From: DAOTUB01 sp034437455
Lineage (GTDB): Bacteria; Chloroflexota; Anaerolineae; B4-G1
NCBI GenBank assembly: GCA_034437455.1
Contig: DAOTUB010000218.1
Coordinates: 1 to 14,823 of the forward strand
DNA length: 14,823 bases
Reading direction: 5' to 3'
Shown here: positions 1 to 7,296 of the stretch, one piece after another
Layout of the letters: each line of letters begins with the position of its first letter
Numbering within the stretch: position 1 is the stretch's first letter
The notes under the pieces: model-generated
Databases searched by the model: none
Told to the model about the DNA's origin: nothing
Seen by the model: only the letters and a program-made list of their open reading frames with translations
Translations under genes and position numbers: made by a program

Positions 1-2
1 GT

Positions 3-256
3 GTTTCAATCCCTCGGTCGGGATTCTGTTCGTTCAGACGTCGTCTGGCTCGCTCTCCACGATGTAGACGACGGGTTTCAATCCCTCGGTCGGGATTCTG
101 TTCGTTCAGACCGGCATGCCCCTCCTTGAGAGAATCGTTTCTGACAGTTTCAATCCCTCGGTCGGGATTCTGTTCGTTCAGACTCTAATGTTTCAACCCG
201 TCGCTTGATACTCACTTGTGTTTCAATCCCTCGGTCGGGATTCTGTTCGTTCAGAC
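3..256 (-). CRISPR. CRISPR array, 4 identical 37-bp repeats and 3 spacers, probably truncated at the left edge
   Basis: Four perfectly identical 37-bp repeats lie at 3-39, 75-111, 147-183 and 220-256. On the plus strand each starts GTTTCAATCCCTCGG and ends GTTCGTTCAGAC. Spacers are 40-74 (35 nt), 112-146 (35 nt) and 184-219 (36 nt). Read on the minus strand the repeat ends in GGGATTGAAAC, which gives the classic 8-nt crRNA tag ATTGAAAC. Its AATCCC and GGGATT arms form a 6-bp hairpin with a 6-nt loop just before the tag, suited to Cas6 cutting. The array is therefore read right to left, in the same direction as the cas genes, with its leader on the right. The repeat at 220-256 is leader-proximal and spacer 184-219 should be the newest. 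Only two bases precede the repeat at 3, so more units probably lie outside the window. Confidence 0.97.
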
Positions 257-271
257 TGCTCTCGCACCACT

Positions 272-284
272 GGGCGTCACGCCC
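272..284. repeat. short inverted repeat beside the array
   Basis: GGGCG-TCA-CGCCC is a perfect 5-bp inverted repeat with a 3-bp loop, starting 15 bp beyond the end of the first repeat. It overlaps the array-nearest leader box. It lies where leader-anchoring signals for Cas1-Cas2 integration are usually found, but it is short enough to be chance. Confidence 0.4.
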
Positions 285-370
285 CACAATCTACGTCCTG
301 GAAGGATATTTTGAGTGTGACGCCCCACAAAGACCCCTCCAGGAATCTAAAAATAAAAGTTTCGCCCCAC
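280..370 (-). repeat. three phased leader boxes GTGGGGCG
   Basis: The octamer CGCCCCAC (GTGGGGCG in the direction of array transcription) occurs at 280-287, 321-328 and 363-370. Centre-to-centre spacing is 41 and 42 bp, close to four helical turns. The two copies nearest the array extend to an identical 11-mer, ACGCCCCACAA (279-289 and 320-330). The repeated word and the spacing are seen directly. A role in spacer acquisition or leader-protein binding is inference. Confidence 0.6.
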
Positions 371-594
371 TTCACTTGGGCTTGCGAGCGCCTGGCCATA
401 TCGAGCCTGCTCGCTGCTCCTTCGCTCCGCTCCTCTTCTCTCACCATCAACCCATATCCCCCATATATGCCGGTGATTGGCTTGGCTTTTCCTCTATGTG
501 GCTGTCACGCTCATCTGTTCCGCGCTGCGAGCGCCTCCCAGGTCCAGCCGGGGTGCTTCACCGCTCGCATGGCCGTAAGGCAAAAAAAACTCGC

Positions 595-894
595 TCAGAC
601 GATAAACACCTGCGCTTCCTTCGGCTTCTCCGACCCTATGGTCTCGACCTTTTCTACGCACGTCGCACATAGAGGATAGAAACGCAGACTGTCCTCCTTT
701 GAATCCAGGTGCTTATCCAGTTTGTCACGCAGAACCAGGAACTCTTTGGCCGTGAGATGACATTCAAAGAGACTGTACTGCGTCCATTGTCCAAACCCGC
801 ATAGCGTCTTGTGTACCTTATTACGACGGCGGTCGCTGGAAATATCGTAAGCGATGATGTAGAGTGTGCGTTTGGGATTCCCACGGGTCGCCAT
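595..894 (-). CDS. cas2: Cas2, CRISPR adaptation protein
   Basis: This 99-residue protein is a Cas2, the small dimer that bridges two Cas1 dimers in the spacer integrase. The N-terminal strand and acidic motif LYIIAYDISSD are typical, with Asp17 as the conserved metal-binding residue. The helix after it and the SLFECHL strand fit the ferredoxin-like fold, and the end carries the usual C-x2-C segment (Cys76, Cys79). Length matches the family at about 90-100 residues. The start was set at the ATG sharing one base with the cas1 stop (TAATG); an open frame continues upstream to 942 but lies inside cas1 and does not look like Cas2. It is the last gene before the leader. No clear Shine-Dalgarno site is visible, so translation is probably coupled to cas1. 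Confidence 0.96.
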   Translation of the reverse strand: MATRGNPKRTLYIIAYDISSDRRRNKVHKTLCGFGQWTQYSLFECHLTAKEFLVLRDKLDKHLDSKEDSLRFYPLCATCVEKVETIGSEKPKEAQVFIV

Positions 895-1961
895 TATCTT
901 ACCATAAAAGGCTCGAACTGGCGAATCTCGCCGGTCAACCACTTGGATACCAATCGCACCTCCAGTTCCAGATTCCGCCGATAAGTCACCTTGTAATCAA
1001 AGACCGGATGTCGAATCTCGGTGCTCAACCGCTCCTCGAATTTGGTCAGGAAGGTGCGCCGGCCGCCCTCCTTCAGCCGCCAGGCCCCCAACTCCTCCTC
1101 GAAATCCTGTTCAGTCAGCATCTGGTTGTTCAACAACGTCAGCACGACGGAATCCACGACCACGGGACGAAACGGCTCCATCACGTCCAATGCCAGGGCT
1201 GGCTTGCCAAATTGCGACGAGTGGAGAAAGCCAACGTAAGGGTCCAGGCCAACGATGCTGATTGCCGAAGCGACCTGGTTCATCAGTAACACGTATCCGA
1301 AGGAAAGCAAGGCATTGACGGGATCGCGCGGCGGGCGCTTTGTCCTGCGCTTGAAAACCCAACCCCCTTTCAACAAGCGCCCAAAGACGCCAAAGTAAAA
1401 AGCCGTTCCCGCCCCCTCCAGCCCTAGCAATGTGCCGTAGATAGTACCCGCCTGAGGATCGGACGGATCGGGCGGCGGCGCGTCTTGGTCCGGCGTCAAC
1501 GCCTCGACCTGTTTCATCACGCCTTTGATTGCCGCCGTTGCCTGGGCAACGTCTGGATCGTCTCGTTTTCGGTTGGCGCGCAGCAACAGAGTGCGCATAT
1601 TCGCCAACTTGCCATAGACAAAGGCCTGCGCCAGGGCAAAGGAACGGACAGAATCGTTGTGCGCGCGATGCTGCTCCAGGCGGATCAGACTGTTCTTGCC
1701 CAGCGCCGGGCTTAGTCGTCCCTGGAAACGGCCGTAGTAAGAGCAGAAACAAACGTCAGCCTGCTGCTCTAGCAACGCCATCATCGCCGGGCTAGTCAGC
1801 GTCACATCGCCGTAGACGATGACTTGAGTGATCTTGACCAGCGGCACGCGAACTTTTCGCTTCGGCGTCCCTTTTTTCTCATTTTCTGGAATGCGCACCA
1901 TCAACGTATCGCCGTCTTTTTTGACCAGCGAGCGCGGCTCGGTCAGATAGAGCGTGGTCAT
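894..1961 (-). CDS. cas1: Cas1, CRISPR spacer integrase
   Basis: This 355-residue protein is a Cas1, the integrase that inserts new spacers at the leader end. The expected metal-binding triad is visible: Glu182 in GLEGAGTAFYFG, His247 in GFLHSSQFGKP and Asp259 in ALALDVMEPFRP. The N-terminus starts as in family members (MTTLYLTEPRS, then KDGDTL). Residues 155-172 form a Pro/Asp-rich linker between the N-terminal beta domain with its following helices and the catalytic part. I chose the ATG at 1961 because GGGAGG lies 5 bp upstream and the family usually begins there. An ATG at 1991 sharing one base with the cas4 stop (TGATG) would add ten residues and cannot be excluded. The gene stands between cas4 and cas2, and together they form the adaptation module. 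Confidence 0.97.
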   Translation of the reverse strand: MTTLYLTEPRSLVKKDGDTLMVRIPENEKKGTPKRKVRVPLVKITQVIVYGDVTLTSPAMMALLEQQADVCFCSYYGRFQGRLSPALGKNSLIRLEQHRAHNDSVRSFALAQAFVYGKLANMRTLLLRANRKRDDPDVAQATAAIKGVMKQVEALTPDQDAPPPDPSDPQAGTIYGTLLGLEGAGTAFYFGVFGRLLKGGWVFKRRTKRPPRDPVNALLSFGYVLLMNQVASAISIVGLDPYVGFLHSSQFGKPALALDVMEPFRPVVVDSVVLTLLNNQMLTEQDFEEELGAWRLKEGGRRTFLTKFEERLSTEIRHPVFDYKVTYRRNLELEVRLVSKWLTGEIRQFEPFMVR

Positions 1962-1990
1962 ACCGTCCTCCCACGTCTGGAGTTGGGCCA

Positions 1991-2581
1991 TCAGGCTCGT
2001 TCCCTCGACAAAAGCAACACCTCGCGAGGCAAGCAGATGGATTCCAGCGAACAATCGCGGCACTTGGCCCGCCGATCGAGGGGCGGCGGCATTCGACCCT
2101 GCTCCAAAAGCTCAAAGGCGCGCGCGACAGCCGCTTTCGTGCGTTGTCGCAGCTCCGGGCTGATCTCGACCGTCACTCGACGCCGCGAGCGCCAATAAAA
2201 GATCTGCCCCTGCTCGATCATCCGCCCAGTACGCTCCTCCAGGCAGATCGCCTGAGCGCACAGTTGAACGTGATCGTTGAGCCAGCGTCCCATCCGTCCA
2301 CGCTTATACTCCACGGGCGTCAACTCACCTGCCACCTCTTCCACCAGGTCGGCAAAACCCGATATGCGCAACTCATCGGACCACAGGTAGACGCGGCGGT
2401 GAGTGATCGTCTCGCCGTCCCGCTCGACGCCGCCAGCGTGAGCGCGCTCGTGCTGCTGAATGCCTTCCAGCACCGGCGCGTTGACGATCATCTCGCCGTG
2501 GACGTACATCAGCCAAAAGCGCCGCTCGCAGTATGCGAGCTGGTTGAGCATCGAGATCGGCAGATAATCGGATGTCTCCAT
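1991..2581 (-). CDS. cas4: Cas4, RecB-like nuclease with Fe-S cluster
   Basis: This 196-residue protein is a Cas4, which trims and orients prespacers by their PAM before Cas1-Cas2 integrate them. Four cysteines for the iron-sulfur cluster are in place: Cys18 in LAYCERRFW near the start, and Cys174, Cys177 and Cys183 near the end (KCRDCSLESICLP). The RecB nuclease core shows His44, Asp78 in SGFADLVEE, and Glu91 and Lys93 in PVEYKRGR, followed by a QxxxxQ-type helix. All key residues are present, so the enzyme should be active. Length is normal. It starts 11 bp after cas6 and ends at the TGATG overlap with the alternative cas1 start. Cas4 beside Cas1-Cas2 is common in type I-A/B/C/D loci and less usual with a pure type III system. 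Confidence 0.96.
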   Translation of the reverse strand: METSDYLPISMLNQLAYCERRFWLMYVHGEMIVNAPVLEGIQQHERAHAGGVERDGETITHRRVYLWSDELRISGFADLVEEVAGELTPVEYKRGRMGRWLNDHVQLCAQAICLEERTGRMIEQGQIFYWRSRRRVTVEISPELRQRTKAAVARAFELLEQGRMPPPLDRRAKCRDCSLESICLPREVLLLSRERA

Positions 2582-2592
2582 AGTTCATTCCG

Positions 2593-3447
2593 TCATTGCT
2601 CATCGAGCATGCGACGGCACTGTCCCATCCCCATCGTCGTTTTCATTCCCACCCCAGCGTAAAAGGAGAAATCAGCCAGAGCGTTGAGCTGAGCGCGGAC
2701 GCCGTTATCCTCTCCCATCAAGCCATAGGTTACGCGCCCGACGAAGCCGACCTGCTTCGAGCGGCGGAAGCGCAACATCTGAGTGCGCAGATCGCGGATG
2801 CGCTTGACGACCACGTACTCGTCCAGATAAGCCCGCAACCCCTGCCGGTCCATCCCGAATGGCGGCGGAGCCAGCACGTTCCACGACCGCGCCAGGCTGC
2901 CGAAAACCGTCTCTGGCAGCGGCAGCACCATCACCTTCTTGCCCCACTCCTTCTGCCCAAAACCAAAGGCAGTGGGAGAGGCAAAATCCAGAGTGATCTC
3001 GGGCCGAGGCTCCGCCTCCTGGACCAACTGGCCCCACGAGGAGTATCCGGCCCAGGGATGACCCTCCGGCGTGGCGAGGATCTCTTTGATCAGCAGCACG
3101 GCGCTGCCCAGGCGGATGACCGGGCGGCCCGCGCCGTGTAAGAAGCGCGCCATAAACCGCTCAAAGATGGGCTGGTAAAGTGCGGTAAAGCGCAACCAAT
3201 ATGTCTCCTCCGGCGAAAGGCGCAACCGACCATCCCGCGCTGGCGGCGTATCCTGGAGCATGGAGACGGTGAACGGGCGGACGGGCATGTCCGGCAGGTG
3301 CAGCACCTCGGCCAGCGCCTCGTCCGACTCGCGCACCGTCTTGAGAAAAGCAGCGTGAGCCTGGCGGCCCATCGTCGCCCGGACGGTTGTTTCGCGGGTG
3401 GGGGTGAGGGTGACGACGATGGAATAGAAGTGATCTTTATTCGTCAT
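2593..3447 (-). CDS. cas6: Cas6, pre-crRNA processing endoribonuclease
   Basis: This 284-residue RAMP-fold protein is a Cas6, which cuts the repeat RNA to leave an ATTGAAAC tag on each crRNA. The C-terminal glycine-rich loop GVGMKTTMGMG at 265-275 is the family hallmark. The N-terminal part has the usual pattern of strand, GRQAHAAFL helix, a second His, and PVRPFTVSML. His31 is the likely catalytic histidine by position, with His50 the alternative. The start at ATG 3447 is preceded by GAGGAAGA, and the frame's longer extension to 3684 is only shadow coding over the neighbour. It overlaps the small upstream gene by 11 bp. The protein presumably serves the type III complex here, since type III effectors generally rely on Cas6. 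Confidence 0.93.
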   Translation of the reverse strand: MTNKDHFYSIVVTLTPTRETTVRATMGRQAHAAFLKTVRESDEALAEVLHLPDMPVRPFTVSMLQDTPPARDGRLRLSPEETYWLRFTALYQPIFERFMARFLHGAGRPVIRLGSAVLLIKEILATPEGHPWAGYSSWGQLVQEAEPRPEITLDFASPTAFGFGQKEWGKKVMVLPLPETVFGSLARSWNVLAPPPFGMDRQGLRAYLDEYVVVKRIRDLRTQMLRFRRSKQVGFVGRVTYGLMGEDNGVRAQLNALADFSFYAGVGMKTTMGMGQCRRMLDEQ

Positions 3448-3727
3448 ATAGTTCTTCCTCGCAAGATTCGAGCAACACCAGGACACGCTGGGCCGCAACT
3501 TGTACCGCTTTGACGGTCTCGCAGGTGAGTGCGCGGGCCCGAGCATCGGCCAGGGTGAGCAACGCGCGCTGGTAGGCCCGTGGCCCGTCCACCGACTCGT
3601 CGCAGGCCCACTCCTCCATCTCCCAGGCGACGCCATTGTGGGCGATCCAGGGATAGTCGGAGGCGGTGCCCTCGTACAGGGCACGGAGCAGCATCTCGAC
3701 GGCCCGGGTGGTTGTGGCGATGCGCAT
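3437..3727 (-). CDS. unrecognised 96-residue protein between cas3' and cas6
   Basis: I do not recognise this protein. It is 96 residues long and looks mostly helical: an N-terminal helix (RAVEMLLRALYEG), a middle stretch with aromatic and acidic residues (EWACDESVDG), then one long amphipathic helical region from about residue 50 to 93, ending in an acidic tail (EEELYDE). There are no membrane segments, signal peptide or metal-binding cysteine pattern. The ATG at 3727 has GAGGT overlapping the cas3' stop 9 bp upstream, so the gene is properly placed for translation in the operon. It overlaps cas6 by 11 bp. Its size and helical nature would suit a Cas11-like small subunit or a helicase partner, but that is only a guess from size and context. 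Confidence 0.75.
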   Translation of the reverse strand: MRIATTTRAVEMLLRALYEGTASDYPWIAHNGVAWEMEEWACDESVDGPRAYQRALLTLADARARALTCETVKAVQVAAQRVLVLLESCEEELYDE

Positions 3728-3736
3728 AAGTGTACC

Positions 3737-6058
3737 TCAGATAATTATAGCGTTGGATTCCAACCGGTCCTGCATATAAAAGTATCCAAGTAGCTCTGCG
3801 TGGGCCTTAAAGGTCTGTGTTCCCAGGAATATGCGATAGTCTCCAATCTCCTGCCCATCAGGAAAGGACACCGTCAGCCGACGGGAAAAGAGCGACGTGC
3901 CCTTGAACTTGCCATAGACGATGCCTCCATCCTCCGGCTTGATCCCCATTACGGTGATGTGCCGGTCGCCGAGCACTTGTGCGATGCGAGGATCCAGGGG
4001 ATATTGATCTCCGCCTTGCTCCCGCGCCGTTATCCGCAGGCCCCGCAGCGATACCGGACGGCGGCACACGCGCTGATCGAATTCTTCGCGGTGCCAGAGG
4101 CTTGCATAGTAGAGCGTCATAATCAAACGGGGTTCTCGCTGCTCGCGGATGATGCCGTACATATCACCTCTCAGGTCCGTCTGACCAAAATCGCGCACGA
4201 ACTCGCGCCGGCCGTCCAACCACTGAATCCGATAGTTGCTCACCAGGTGCATCAGGTCATAGGCATTGACCCGCTCGCTGGAAAGCAAATGATCCCCGTC
4301 ATAGACCACGCCCACCGGCCCCTGGAATGAATCCCGAAAGTTGAACAGCGACTCGGTGAGATGTACCTGTCCGGCCACAAACTCGCGTACCTGTTGCTTG
4401 GCTTCCTCGCTCATATCCCGTAGATGGGGCATCCAGTCGGAGGGATCGTATTCTGCGCCCTCCAACCACTTGAGCCAATCCACCACCTGGATCGCCGTCT
4501 CGCGCCCGGTGGAGATGGCCGTTTTGTTCTCACCCAGCCACTTTTTGCGCCCCCAATACTTGCCAAAATAGGCGCGCAGCGACCAGGATGGACGCTGGCT
4601 GGTGGGCGCAAACACGTCCCGCACTCGCTCGTAGAGCGCGTCAACGCGCTCTCGCAGGTGATCGGGCATCATCCGCTCCACCTGGTAGATGGGGTAAAAG
4701 CACTCGGTGATGGCGTGGGTACGGACGTAGGCGTAGAGCGATTGCTTGGGCGGCAGCGCGTCTGCTTCTTTTACGATAGTAGCAAGCTCGGCCCGCGATA
4801 GCGTCTCGCCGTCGTGCTCGGCCAGGGCGCGGTAGGCGTCCGCCGGCAGGAGCGCCACGGCGCGGCTTTTCGCGCCATACTCCGACTTGCCCAGCACGCG
4901 CCCGGCACGCCCCAACCGCTGCAACAGTTCGTCTCCATAGCGGGCGTCACAGATGAGAAAATCAATGTTCTGCCGCGTCTTGTCCTGCTTCTTGAAATTG
5001 TAGCCGATATCCACAGTAGGCGTTGCCAGGATTAGGGGCACACCGGTGGCGTGGATGCGCTTTTCCTCCGGCTCCGGCCCTGTGATGCGTCCCAGGCGTG
5101 CCTCGCCAAGGGTGCCGCGTAGAACAGCGTAGCAAGCATTGACCCGCCACAGGGCACTGCTGATGAGGGCACCGTCCTGCCCCGCGTCCAGCCAGGCGGC
5201 GAGATCGTGCCTGTGCTGCCCCGCCCAGTCCTGTACCTCTGCTTCAACGACATCCAACTCCAGCGGCGTCAGCACCGGCGTTGTGGGGAGATCAATGCTC
5301 TCGGCGGGTTCGTTGTGAGGTGCAATCAGGCTCCACTCATCATCGTCAAAGACGCCCCCCAGGTATGTCAGTACGTGTTCATTGGGCGTGGCCGAGAGCA
5401 GACAAATGCGTCGCCCCTGTTCAAAGTAGTCGAACTCTTGCGAGATGACGAAAAAGAAGAGGAAATTGGCCAACTGCTTGCTGTCGTAATAGTGGAACTC
5501 GTCGATGACGACGTAATCAAAGGCGGTGAGGATCTTTTGAAAGACATTGCGCCGGTCGTGGGAACCGTAGCGAAAGTAGAGCGCATAGTAAAAGATGTCG
5601 GGATTGACCACCAACACGATGGGCCGCTTGCGGTGATCATCGAGGGGAATGTCCAACGCCTCGGCGTAGATGAGCGGGTTCTGGATCAGCCGCTGGAGCG
5701 TCTCGCCCGGGCGCTGGTCCTCCATCATCTGCCGCAACCGTGTCGCGTGTACCTCTAGCACCAAGAACCCCAGTTCGTGCTCTTCCACAAACTCGCGAAT
5801 GTCCTCGGCGTGCTGGTGGAGCAAGGCGTTGGTGGGGGCGATGAAGAGGACGTTCTTGCCCTGCCCGTTCAGGTCAAAGAGATGGAGCAGGCTAGCGATC
5901 GTCTTGCCGGCGCCTGTGTTGTAGGCATTGACCACCAGGTCGTGCTCTTGTAACGCCTGGTGCGTGCGCCACTGGTGGTAGAGCGGCGCGTGTTCCAGGT
6001 CCCAGGGATTTTCGGGGGCCAGTTTCTCGGATTGGGGATGGAGGTGGATGGTGGTCAT
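3737..6058 (-). CDS. cas3: Cas3' helicase, type I-D (Cyano) kind, without HD domain
   Basis: This 773-residue superfamily 2 helicase resembles the Cyano/type I-D Cas3' family, which unwinds DNA after target recognition. Motifs in order are Gln29 (YHQWRT), Walker A NTGAGKT at 47-53, motif II DEFH at 186-189, motif III SAT at 222-224, motif V TPTVDIGYNF near 346-355, and motif VI QRLGRAGR at 380-387. The stretch EFHYYDSKQLANFLFFF fits the I-D subgroup. No HD nuclease domain is attached; in type I-D the HD sits on Cas10d. The start at ATG 6058 overlaps the Cas5-like gene by 4 bp (ATGA) and follows GGGGGAGA, so it belongs to the type III operon. No csc1, csc2 or csc3 gene accompanies it, which is odd for this helicase. 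The open frame running further upstream to 6424 is a shadow of the preceding gene. Confidence 0.92.
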   Translation of the reverse strand: MTTIHLHPQSEKLAPENPWDLEHAPLYHQWRTHQALQEHDLVVNAYNTGAGKTIASLLHLFDLNGQGKNVLFIAPTNALLHQHAEDIREFVEEHELGFLVLEVHATRLRQMMEDQRPGETLQRLIQNPLIYAEALDIPLDDHRKRPIVLVVNPDIFYYALYFRYGSHDRRNVFQKILTAFDYVVIDEFHYYDSKQLANFLFFFVISQEFDYFEQGRRICLLSATPNEHVLTYLGGVFDDDEWSLIAPHNEPAESIDLPTTPVLTPLELDVVEAEVQDWAGQHRHDLAAWLDAGQDGALISSALWRVNACYAVLRGTLGEARLGRITGPEPEEKRIHATGVPLILATPTVDIGYNFKKQDKTRQNIDFLICDARYGDELLQRLGRAGRVLGKSEYGAKSRAVALLPADAYRALAEHDGETLSRAELATIVKEADALPPKQSLYAYVRTHAITECFYPIYQVERMMPDHLRERVDALYERVRDVFAPTSQRPSWSLRAYFGKYWGRKKWLGENKTAISTGRETAIQVVDWLKWLEGAEYDPSDWMPHLRDMSEEAKQQVREFVAGQVHLTESLFNFRDSFQGPVGVVYDGDHLLSSERVNAYDLMHLVSNYRIQWLDGRREFVRDFGQTDLRGDMYGIIREQREPRLIMTLYYASLWHREEFDQRVCRRPVSLRGLRITAREQGGDQYPLDPRIAQVLGDRHITVMGIKPEDGGIVYGKFKGTSLFSRRLTVSFPDGQEIGDYRIFLGTQTFKAHAELLGYFYMQDRLESNAIII

Positions 6059-6894
6059 TCGTTTTCTCCCCCATCCGCCCGCCACAGGCCATAGGTGGCA
6101 ATCCGTACTTTGACGTCGGGTTGAACAGATGCCCCCGGTTTCCAGCAGACGTCGGCCAGGACGGGGTGTTTTCCGTGCCGGCCAGCTTGTCGGGTCTCCC
6201 GACCGACCAGCGGCTCGATGGCTCCATTGATGCCCTCCAACGCCCCCTCGCCACACGCCACCGCGTGTGCTAAAAGCCGCGCCTTGCCATCCACGGCACG
6301 CAGGACCGGGCGATCGGCGTTGAGCGTCACGTCCCAGCCCTGGAAAAATAAAGTCTTGGCTAACAGTTCTTTTACACGCACGCGTCCCCAGCCGTAGGTA
6401 CGCTCGCCGCCCAGTTGGAGGCACGATAGCGCCTCACGCCAGGGGAGCGAACAGTCGTCGCGCTCGAAAATGTAGCCTATCAAGCTGACCGGATCGCCGT
6501 CGCGGGTGGCCGGCGCGATGAACTCGGCCTCGTGCAGGCTGCCCAAAAGGGCCGTGTTGTGCCCCGGATTGCGGGCGGTGGAGGCATAGGTGTCCATGTA
6601 GCGCCAGTCGAACTCGTCCGCCTCATCATCCCACGGCCAGACATCGACGTCTTTTTCGATAGAGGGGTAAAGGTAACTGAAGGCCAAGTGAGCCTTGATC
6701 TGATCGCCAATCTCCCGATAGTCCGAGGTAATAGCACCGGGCCGTGTATCGCGGGTGATGCGGGCCGTCAGCGCGCCCCAGAGCGTCTTGCCGGGGATAT
6801 AGCGGCGCGCGCGCTGGACGTTACCCACCTGCCCGGCGCCCACGTGCAGCGGCGTTAGCAGCCGCAGGACAATTTTATACATTTGCCACGCCAT
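6055..6894 (-). CDS. RAMP protein, probable Cas5/Cmr3-like subunit
   Basis: This 279-residue protein belongs to the RAMP superfamily of crRNA-binding subunits. The N-terminal strand and loop (LLTPLHVGAGQ, 12-22), the PGKTLWGALTA helix at 35-43 and the glycine-rich loop LGGERTYGWGR at 161-171 are characteristic. The other type III subunits are accounted for (Cmr1, Cmr4, Cmr5, Cmr6, Cas10), so by elimination it should be the Cmr3/Cas5 subunit that caps the crRNA 5' tag. It is shorter than classic Cmr3 and lacks the usual Cmr3 N-terminal sequence, so a divergent Csx10- or Csm4-like Cas5, or another Cas7, is possible. GGAGG lies 10 bp before the ATG at 6894. It begins 3 bp after the cmr5 stop and ends in a 4-bp overlap with the helicase gene. 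Confidence 0.72.
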   Translation of the reverse strand: MAWQMYKIVLRLLTPLHVGAGQVGNVQRARRYIPGKTLWGALTARITRDTRPGAITSDYREIGDQIKAHLAFSYLYPSIEKDVDVWPWDDEADEFDWRYMDTYASTARNPGHNTALLGSLHEAEFIAPATRDGDPVSLIGYIFERDDCSLPWREALSCLQLGGERTYGWGRVRVKELLAKTLFFQGWDVTLNADRPVLRAVDGKARLLAHAVACGEGALEGINGAIEPLVGRETRQAGRHGKHPVLADVCWKPGASVQPDVKVRIATYGLWRADGGENE

Positions 6895-6897
6895 GGC

Positions 6898-7296
6898 TTA
6901 ATCCTCCGATGACTTTTGCGCCTTGGCGCCATACCGCACATAGATCAACGTCTGTTCCCAGACCTGTTTGACCAGCAGCAGGGTGTCGAGATCGTCCGTC
7001 ACCTGCTCGGAGACAAGGCGGAGTCGCGGCTGCGCGTCGTCCGGCGGCACGGCGTCCACAGACGTGATGTAAGGCAGCAAGTCAAAGAGCGGCTTTCGCA
7101 AATCAGGGGCGATTCTGTCATCGTTACCGCTGCGCGAATAGAGGAACAGGGTCGCGGCATAGACGCCCTGCTCCTGCAACACCCCCAGGGTCTTGGTCGC
7201 CAGGTTATCGACGCTGCTGGCATTGTGACAGTGCTCGATAGTCTCTCGAATAATGTCCTGGGCCGCTTTGGCCGCCAGTTGATCCAGGTTATCCAC
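6898..7296 (-). CDS. cmr5: Cmr5-like small subunit (Cas11)
   Basis: This 132-residue, mostly helical protein looks like Cmr5, the small subunit that lines the inner filament of type III-B/C complexes next to Cmr4 and the target RNA. The pattern LATKTLGVLQEQGVYAATLF followed by a charged loop, and the C-terminal helix ending in LIYVRYGAKA, fit the family, as do size and position after cmr4. I chose the GTG at 7296 because GGGAGGTGG stands just upstream. The in-frame ATG at 7335 would add a Trp/Gly-rich stretch lying inside cmr4. With GTG the overlap with cmr4 is 8 bp. The sequence match is moderate, as is usual for this fast-evolving family. Confidence 0.85.
   Translation of the reverse strand: MDNLDQLAAKAAQDIIRETIEHCHNASSVDNLATKTLGVLQEQGVYAATLFLYSRSGNDDRIAPDLRKPLFDLLPYITSVDAVPPDDAQPRLRLVSEQVTDDLDTLLLVKQVWEQTLIYVRYGAKAQKSSED

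Larger units (their letters stand above)
257..594 (-). promoter_or_regulatory. CRISPR leader between cas2 and the array
   Basis: This 338-bp gene-free stretch separates the cas2 stop codon from the leader-proximal repeat. It is less G+C-rich than the genes and has an A/T-rich patch around 341-362. It holds three evenly spaced GTGGGGCG boxes, a short inverted repeat at 272-284, and an 11-mer direct repeat (plus strand TGCGAGCGCCT) at 383-393 and 526-536, the second copy overlapping an imperfect hairpin at 522-534. Reading leftwards, TTGTGG at 330-325 and TATCCT at 308-303 are 16 bp apart and make a weak promoter candidate for the array. No convincing coding frame was seen. Function as leader is inferred from position and repeat orientation. 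Confidence 0.75.

Noticed and set aside
40..219. Assigning spacer targets
   Set aside because: All three spacers have open frames on both strands, so they could come from coding DNA, but no origin can be named without a database search.
582..589. Run of eight T (minus strand) just after cas2, as a Rho-independent terminator
   Set aside because: No convincing G+C-rich hairpin precedes the run; the only small hairpin (GCC-TTAC-GGC) comes after it.
205..679. Two overlapping open frames on the plus strand from the array into the leader
   Set aside because: They begin inside or beside a CRISPR repeat, have no ribosome site, and run antisense into the end of cas2; they are by-products of open reading in G+C-rich DNA.
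2596..5758. Long plus-strand open frames (for example 2596-3141, 3800-4330, 5207-5758)
   Set aside because: All lie antisense to clear cas6 and cas3' genes, have low-complexity Arg/Pro/Leu-rich translations and no ribosome sites or family motifs.
3737..6424. Longer Cas3 starting at 6424
   Set aside because: The extension overlaps the Cas5-like gene out of frame and shows no helicase or HD-like sequence; ATG 6058 has a ribosome site and ATGA overlap.
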